In this document: one piece after another, positions 22,800-25,650 of the stretch
Position numbering within the stretch: position 1 is the first letter of the stretch
How the letters are laid out: each line of letters begins with the position of its first letter
NCBI GenBank assembly: GCA_905235615.1
Contig: CAJOMB010000029.1
Coordinates: 1 to 25,650 of the forward strand
Length of the DNA stretch: 25,650 nucleotides
DNA from: an uncultured Bacteroidales bacterium
Lineage (GTDB): Bacteria > Bacteroidota > Bacteroidia > Bacteroidales > UBA932
Reading direction: 5' to 3'
The notes under the pieces: generated by a model
Told to the model about the DNA's origin: nothing
The model's database searches: none
The model's input: only the letters and a program-made list of their open reading frames with translations
Translations under genes and position numbers: made by a program

Positions 22800-23062
22800 T
22801 TTGCGGGGACAGGGGGATGCCGGAGGGAATAGACAAAAAAGGGTCCGTGCGTGGGCCTTGCGCAGGAAGCGGTGACCGGACCGGGGGCGGAAGGCCGATG
22901 ACGCCAGTCATCAGGCCTTTTGGCACCGGGCCGGGCATGACGGCGTGTGTTTGACGACCGTTACGGGCCGAAGTGCCCGTAAAAGGGAGGAGTTAGCCGT
23001 CAAGCGACCGGGGGAGCCCCTTTTTTGGCTGCTGACCGAAGGTGTCCCCCTGTCCCCACAAA
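22800..23062. mobile_element. Possible MITE-like unit bounded by 18-bp inverted repeats
   Basis: TTTGCGGGGACAGGGGGA at 22800-22817 is matched in inverted orientation at 23062-23045 by TTTGTGGGGACAGGGGGA, 17 of 18 identical, bounding 263 bp that hold three of the hairpins above and no ORF of interest. No target-site duplication is evident at these limits, and no transposase is near. The right end overlaps the 35-bp dispersed repeat by 3 bp. GGGGACAG-type repeats occur in REP-like families; that link is inference. Confidence 0.45.
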
Positions 23063-23094
23063 AAGTACGCGACTTGCGCTCCGGTTTCGGCAGC
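23060..23094 (-). repeat. 35-bp dispersed repeat, copy 2
   Basis: Inverted relative to copy 1 (20516-20550), 34 of 35 identical. In this copy GCG-caagt-CGC is palindromic; the single difference destroys that in copy 1. The minus strand continues GTGGGGACAGGGGGA into the inverted repeat of the neighbouring 263-bp unit. Confidence 0.85.
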
Positions 23095-23142
23095 AAATCA
23101 CCCCCTTTTTTGATGCCGAAAAGCAAAAGCACAAAAATCGGC

Positions 23143-24225
23143 TTACATGGTGGCAATCACCTCCAGCACCCACAGAAGCAGGGAGCAGAGCTTGTCCACC
23201 TGGCTTATCAGGAAGGCGGGGCAGAGGTGCAGGGCGTTCAGGGCCAGCATGAGCACGGCCGATGAAAGCAGCCCTGTGGTGAGCGGGATGGCCGTGAGGT
23301 TGGTCAGGAGGAAATGCCGGGGGAAGCTGTGGAAGTAGTGCCAGGAGAGGGGAGCGGTGAACAGCTGGCAGCTGATGCTGAGGGCGGCGGCGTTCCAGAT
23401 GCGGCGGAAAGGGTCCCATCGGCCCCCGGAGGGATACCAGGATTCCAGGATGGGGTAGAGGAGGAAGATGCCGGCCATGGCCAAGTAGGACAGCTGGAAC
23501 CCCACGCTGCGGATGACGGAAGGGTCCAGCACCAGTTGCACCAGGAGGGCCAGGCAGAGCACCCGGCTGCCTTTTCTGGGCCTGTGCAGCACCCGCAGCA
23601 GCTCCCCGATCAGGATGAACAGGTAGGCCCGCACGATGGAGGGGCCGGCTCCCGTCATGAGCGTGAAGAATCCGCCGCCTATGCCAAAGAGGATGAGGCG
23701 GATGATGCCGGTGGCCCGGGAATTCCCCCAGGGGCTCATCAGTTTGTCAAAAAGGAGGTAGATGATGCCCATGTGCAGGCCGGAAAGGGCCAGCAGGTGG
23801 GAGGCTCCGCTGGCACGGAAAAGGCCGATGGTTTCCGCGGACAGGCCGCTTCGGTCGGCCGTCAGGAAGGCCTTCAGCAGGGGAGCGGTGGTGTCGGAGG
23901 CGAAGGGGAGGGCGTCGATGTGGGCGCGGAGGGCATCGGCCGCTCCGGCGGCGAAGATTTGCAGGGCCGACGGGCTCTCCATCACGGGAATGGCCCTCAG
24001 GACGGCGCAGAAAAAGCCCAGCAGCAGGAAACTGAGCAGGATGAGCCCGACGGCGGTTTTGTCAGCCATCCGGCGGAGCCTGTCCCGCAGCAGCACCGGC
24101 AGGGTGAGAAGGGGCATGAGCCCGGCCGCAAGCATCCCTGCGGCACCGGCGGAAACGGCCGAGCCGGCCAGGATTCCCGCCGTGAAGACCACTGACAGGG
24201 CTTCTATGTTTTTCGCTCCGGTCAT
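23143..24225 (-). CDS. comEC: ComEC/Rec2-type competence membrane protein, short form
   Basis: A 360-residue multi-spanning membrane protein with the Competence domain: 'FRASGASHLLALSGLHMGIIYLLF' (about 133-156) is the family hallmark, and 'SVGFQLSYLAMAGIFLLYP' and 'FTAPLSWHYFHSFPRHFLLTNL' follow in the expected order. ComEC forms the inner-membrane channel for DNA uptake. Usual family members are about 650-800 residues with an N-terminal OB-type domain (DUF4131) and often a C-terminal metallo-beta-lactamase domain. Here the protein starts with two hydrophobic segments (about 12-32, 58-80), lacks a recognisable OB domain, and stops right after the competence domain. It may be a natural short form or a truncated gene; its 3' end meets the repeat-rich block. 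ATG 24225, divergent from ackA. Confidence 0.85.
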   Translation of the reverse strand: MTGAKNIEALSVVFTAGILAGSAVSAGAAGMLAAGLMPLLTLPVLLRDRLRRMADKTAVGLILLSFLLLGFFCAVLRAIPVMESPSALQIFAAGAADALRAHIDALPFASDTTAPLLKAFLTADRSGLSAETIGLFRASGASHLLALSGLHMGIIYLLFDKLMSPWGNSRATGIIRLILFGIGGGFFTLMTGAGPSIVRAYLFILIGELLRVLHRPRKGSRVLCLALLVQLVLDPSVIRSVGFQLSYLAMAGIFLLYPILESWYPSGGRWDPFRRIWNAAALSISCQLFTAPLSWHYFHSFPRHFLLTNLTAIPLTTGLLSSAVLMLALNALHLCPAFLISQVDKLCSLLLWVLEVIATM

Positions 24226-24250
24226 ACGTGCGAAATTAGCAATAATTTCG

Positions 24251-24258
24251 TATCTTTG
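24251..24258 (+). promoter_or_regulatory. Promoter -7 box of ackA
   Basis: TATCTTTG, 31 nt before ATG 24290. No clear TTTG 19-21 bp upstream. On the minus strand TAATTTCG (24238-24231), 7 of 8 to the same consensus, could serve comEC, so the two promoters are close and divergent. Confidence 0.65.
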
Positions 24259-24289
24259 TAGGACAGTTTCGAAATTAATTTTAAGCTAT

Positions 24290-25504
24290 ATGATCATTCT
24301 TGTAATCAACTGCGGTAGCTCTTCCATCAAGTACCAGCTTCTGGACATGAAGAGCGACGATGTTTTTGACGTGATTGCCAAGGGCATTGCCGAGAAAATC
24401 GGCCTTCCTGCCGGTATTCTCCAGTATGCCCCCACCGGCAAGGACAAGATTGTGACGGATGTTCCCATTCCGGATCACAAGGAGGGCATGAAACTTATCC
24501 TGAAGGCCCTTACAGACCCTCAGACCGGTGTGCTCAGTTCCCTTGAAGACATTGAGGCCGTGGGGCACCGCATCGTGCAGGGCGGAGACTTCTTCTCCGG
24601 CAGCGTATTAGTGAATCAGGACGTGCTGGACAAGATTGCCTTCTGTGCCGATTTCGCCCCGCTGCACAACCCGGCCCACCTGCTGGGCATCCATGCCATG
24701 CAGGACGCCCTTCCCAGCGTTCCTCAGGTGGTTACCTTCGACACCGCCTTCCACCAGACCATGCCTGCCTACGCTTATATGTATGGCCTGCCCTACGAGT
24801 ATTATGAGAAATTCCGTGTGCGTCGTTATGGTGCCCACGGCACTTCCCACCAGTTCGTGGCCGGCGTGGGCGCCAAACTGGCCGGCCTGGATATCAACAA
24901 TTCCAAGATTATCACCTGCCACCTGGGCGCCGGAAGTTCCATCTGTGCCATCCAGAACGGCAAATGCGTAGATACTTCCATGGGTTTCTCCCCGTTGGAG
25001 GGCATGATTATGGGTACGCGCGTGGGCAACATTGACGCCAATGCCGTCATTTACTTGGAGAACAAGCTGGGCGTGACCCCGGACGAGATGTCCGTGATTC
25101 TGAACCGCAAATCCGGTTTCCTCGGCGTGAGCACCAAGACTTCCGACGCCCGCGAACTGGACGAGCTGGCCAACGGCGGAGATCCCAAGGCCAAGCTGGT
25201 GTTCAAGAAGTTCACCTATGACATCATCAAGAATATCGGCTCTTATGTGGCTGCCATGAACGGCGTGGACCTCATTGTCTTCACCGGCGGTATCGGCGAG
25301 CACAACAGCCGCCTGCGCCGCAGGGTGCTGGAGAACTTCTCCTACCTGGGCCTCAAGGTGGACTACGAAGCCAACGTGGCCTTTGAGCAGAACACCGTCA
25401 TCACCACGGAAGACTCCAGGGTGAAGGCCGCCCTCATCTGCACCAATGAGGAACTGGTGATTGCCCGTGACACCATGCATCTGGTACTGGAAAATCAAGA
25501 ATAA
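24290..25504 (+). CDS. ackA: Acetate kinase
   Basis: A 404-residue acyl-phosphate kinase that makes ATP from acetyl phosphate, an end step of fermentation. ASKHA-family motifs are visible: VINCGSSSIKYQLL (residues 5-18, nucleotide site Asn7), 'GHRIVQGG' with the catalytic-site Arg, 'TFDTAFHQTMP' with the catalytic Asp, 'RYGAHGTSHQFV', 'CHLGAGSSICAI', 'SPLEGMIMGTRVGNID' and 'FTGGIGEHNSRLR'. The reading frame is open far upstream (antisense to comEC), but ATG 24290 is the correct start from the NCGSSS position. It is followed after 5 nt by a phosphate acyltransferase gene. Butyrate kinase is less likely, because that family has a different N-terminus. Confidence 0.95.
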   Translation: MIILVINCGSSSIKYQLLDMKSDDVFDVIAKGIAEKIGLPAGILQYAPTGKDKIVTDVPIPDHKEGMKLILKALTDPQTGVLSSLEDIEAVGHRIVQGGDFFSGSVLVNQDVLDKIAFCADFAPLHNPAHLLGIHAMQDALPSVPQVVTFDTAFHQTMPAYAYMYGLPYEYYEKFRVRRYGAHGTSHQFVAGVGAKLAGLDINNSKIITCHLGAGSSICAIQNGKCVDTSMGFSPLEGMIMGTRVGNIDANAVIYLENKLGVTPDEMSVILNRKSGFLGVSTKTSDARELDELANGGDPKAKLVFKKFTYDIIKNIGSYVAAMNGVDLIVFTGGIGEHNSRLRRRVLENFSYLGLKVDYEANVAFEQNTVITTEDSRVKAALICTNEELVIARDTMHLVLENQE

Positions 25505-25509
25505 ACGAT

Positions 25510-25650
25510 ATGATTACCAATTTTAACGATTTGTTCGCCGAACTGAAGGCGAATGGCATCTGCAAACGCATGATTGCCGCCTGGGGCGTAGATTCCCACA
25601 CCATCGAGGCCGCTTCCTTGGCTACTGACATGGGCTTTGTGAAGGTGACG
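25510..25650 (+). CDS. Phosphate acyltransferase (Ptb/Pta family), N-terminus only
   Basis: Forty-seven residues are visible before the window ends. 'MITNFNDLFAELKANGICKRMIAAWGVDSHTIEAASLATDMGF' matches the start of phosphate butyryltransferase-like/PTA_PTB proteins (an N-terminal helix, then a Rossmann-like strand with 'HTIEA'). It is expected to convert acyl-CoA to acyl phosphate, the substrate of the kinase just upstream. Whether acetyl or butyryl is preferred cannot be read from this fragment. It starts 5 nt after the ackA stop, so it is in the same operon. Confidence 0.75.
   Translation, partial: MITNFNDLFAELKANGICKRMIAAWGVDSHTIEAASLATDMGFVKVT

Larger units (their letters stand above)
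22646..23142. other. Non-coding, hairpin-rich block of about 500 bp, no gene recognised
   Basis: No credible protein-coding gene is seen. The block contains several hairpins: CGTACC-GGCG-GGTACG (22727-22742); GGTCCG/CGGACC with inner TGCG/CGCA (22842-22882); AAGGCC-GATGAC-GCCA-GTCATC-a-GGCCTT then TTT (22891-22921), a 12-bp stem with one bulge; and TTACGGGC-cgaagt-GCCCGTAA (22961-22982). Imperfect direct repeats AAGGCCCGAAAATGTG (22704-22719) and AAGGCCGAAAACGTG (22757-22771) flank the first hairpin. Near the ComEC end, GCCGA/TCGGC (23115-23142) could pair. It may be a non-autonomous mobile element, a REP-type cluster or a structured RNA. It does not match the tmRNA, RNase P or SRP RNA signatures I can recognise. 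Confidence 0.6.

Noticed and set aside
22646..23142. tmRNA, SRP RNA or RNase P RNA in the non-coding block
   Set aside because: No tRNA-like ends or tag reading frame, no GGAAG-type SRP apical motif in a fitting stem, and no RNase P core motifs could be found on either strand.
22769..23265. Short frames in the non-coding block (22769-22954, 22945-23265, 22911-23156)
   Set aside because: They are made of repeat-derived peptides (such as RNRSAS or RDLRSGFG strings) and hairpins; no start signals or family likeness.

Overview
The window looks like a chromosomal segment of a fairly GC-rich member of the Bacteroidales. Nearly every transcription unit is preceded by the Bacteroidetes -7 motif TAnnTTTG (TATCTTTG, TACCTTTG, TAAATTTG), several with a TTTG or TTG element about 19-21 bp upstream. 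Shine-Dalgarno sequences are almost absent. Several lineage-typical genes are present: DUF4290-FtsK-LolA, a FISUMP lipoprotein, and a Bacteroidetes-type ApbE. The family within the order cannot be settled from the sequence alone; Rikenellaceae-like or uncultured gut/rumen Bacteroidales are inferences.

Layout. Positions 1-2145 (minus) hold a tightly coupled four-gene cassette: HprK-like kinase, S26-type peptidase, PqqD-like protein, and an ABC transporter that runs off the left edge. Their start and stop codons overlap by 8, 4 and 4 nt. It looks like a RiPP or peptide-maturation and export module whose precursor is not visible here. Positions 2402-6445 (minus) encode an M16 metallopeptidase followed by a serine hydrolase lipoprotein whose GTG start lies inside a dispersed repeat. 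Two tandem tRNA-Lys genes (CTT, TTT) follow at 6521-6689. Positions 6768-9985 (minus) are an operon NfeD - flotillin - XRE regulator - mannose-1-phosphate guanylyltransferase. Positions 10089-10176 hold a long hairpin repeat. Positions 10183-11758 (minus) are a frameshifted AAA-ATPase/PD-(D/E)XK gene.

The plus strand then carries a UvrD/AddA-like helicase-nuclease (11892-14864), followed by DUF4290, FtsK and LolA-like genes (14877-18447) started from a promoter buried in the helicase 3' end. A FISUMP lipoprotein (minus) meets LolA tail to tail and shares a divergent promoter region with apbE. A GH20 hexosaminidase and a tRNA-Val with a strong terminator follow. About 500 bp of non-coding, hairpin-rich DNA (22646-23142) comes next, including a 263-bp unit bounded by inverted repeats and one copy of a 35-bp dispersed repeat. 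The window ends with a short ComEC-like gene (minus) diverging from ackA and a partial phosphate acyltransferase gene, which together make an acyl-CoA to acyl-phosphate to ATP module.

The parts most worth a second look are the HprK/S26/PqqD/ABC cassette, the structured non-coding block at 22646-23142, and the two places where dispersed repeats sit at gene starts or promoters (3531-3558 and 20516-20550).
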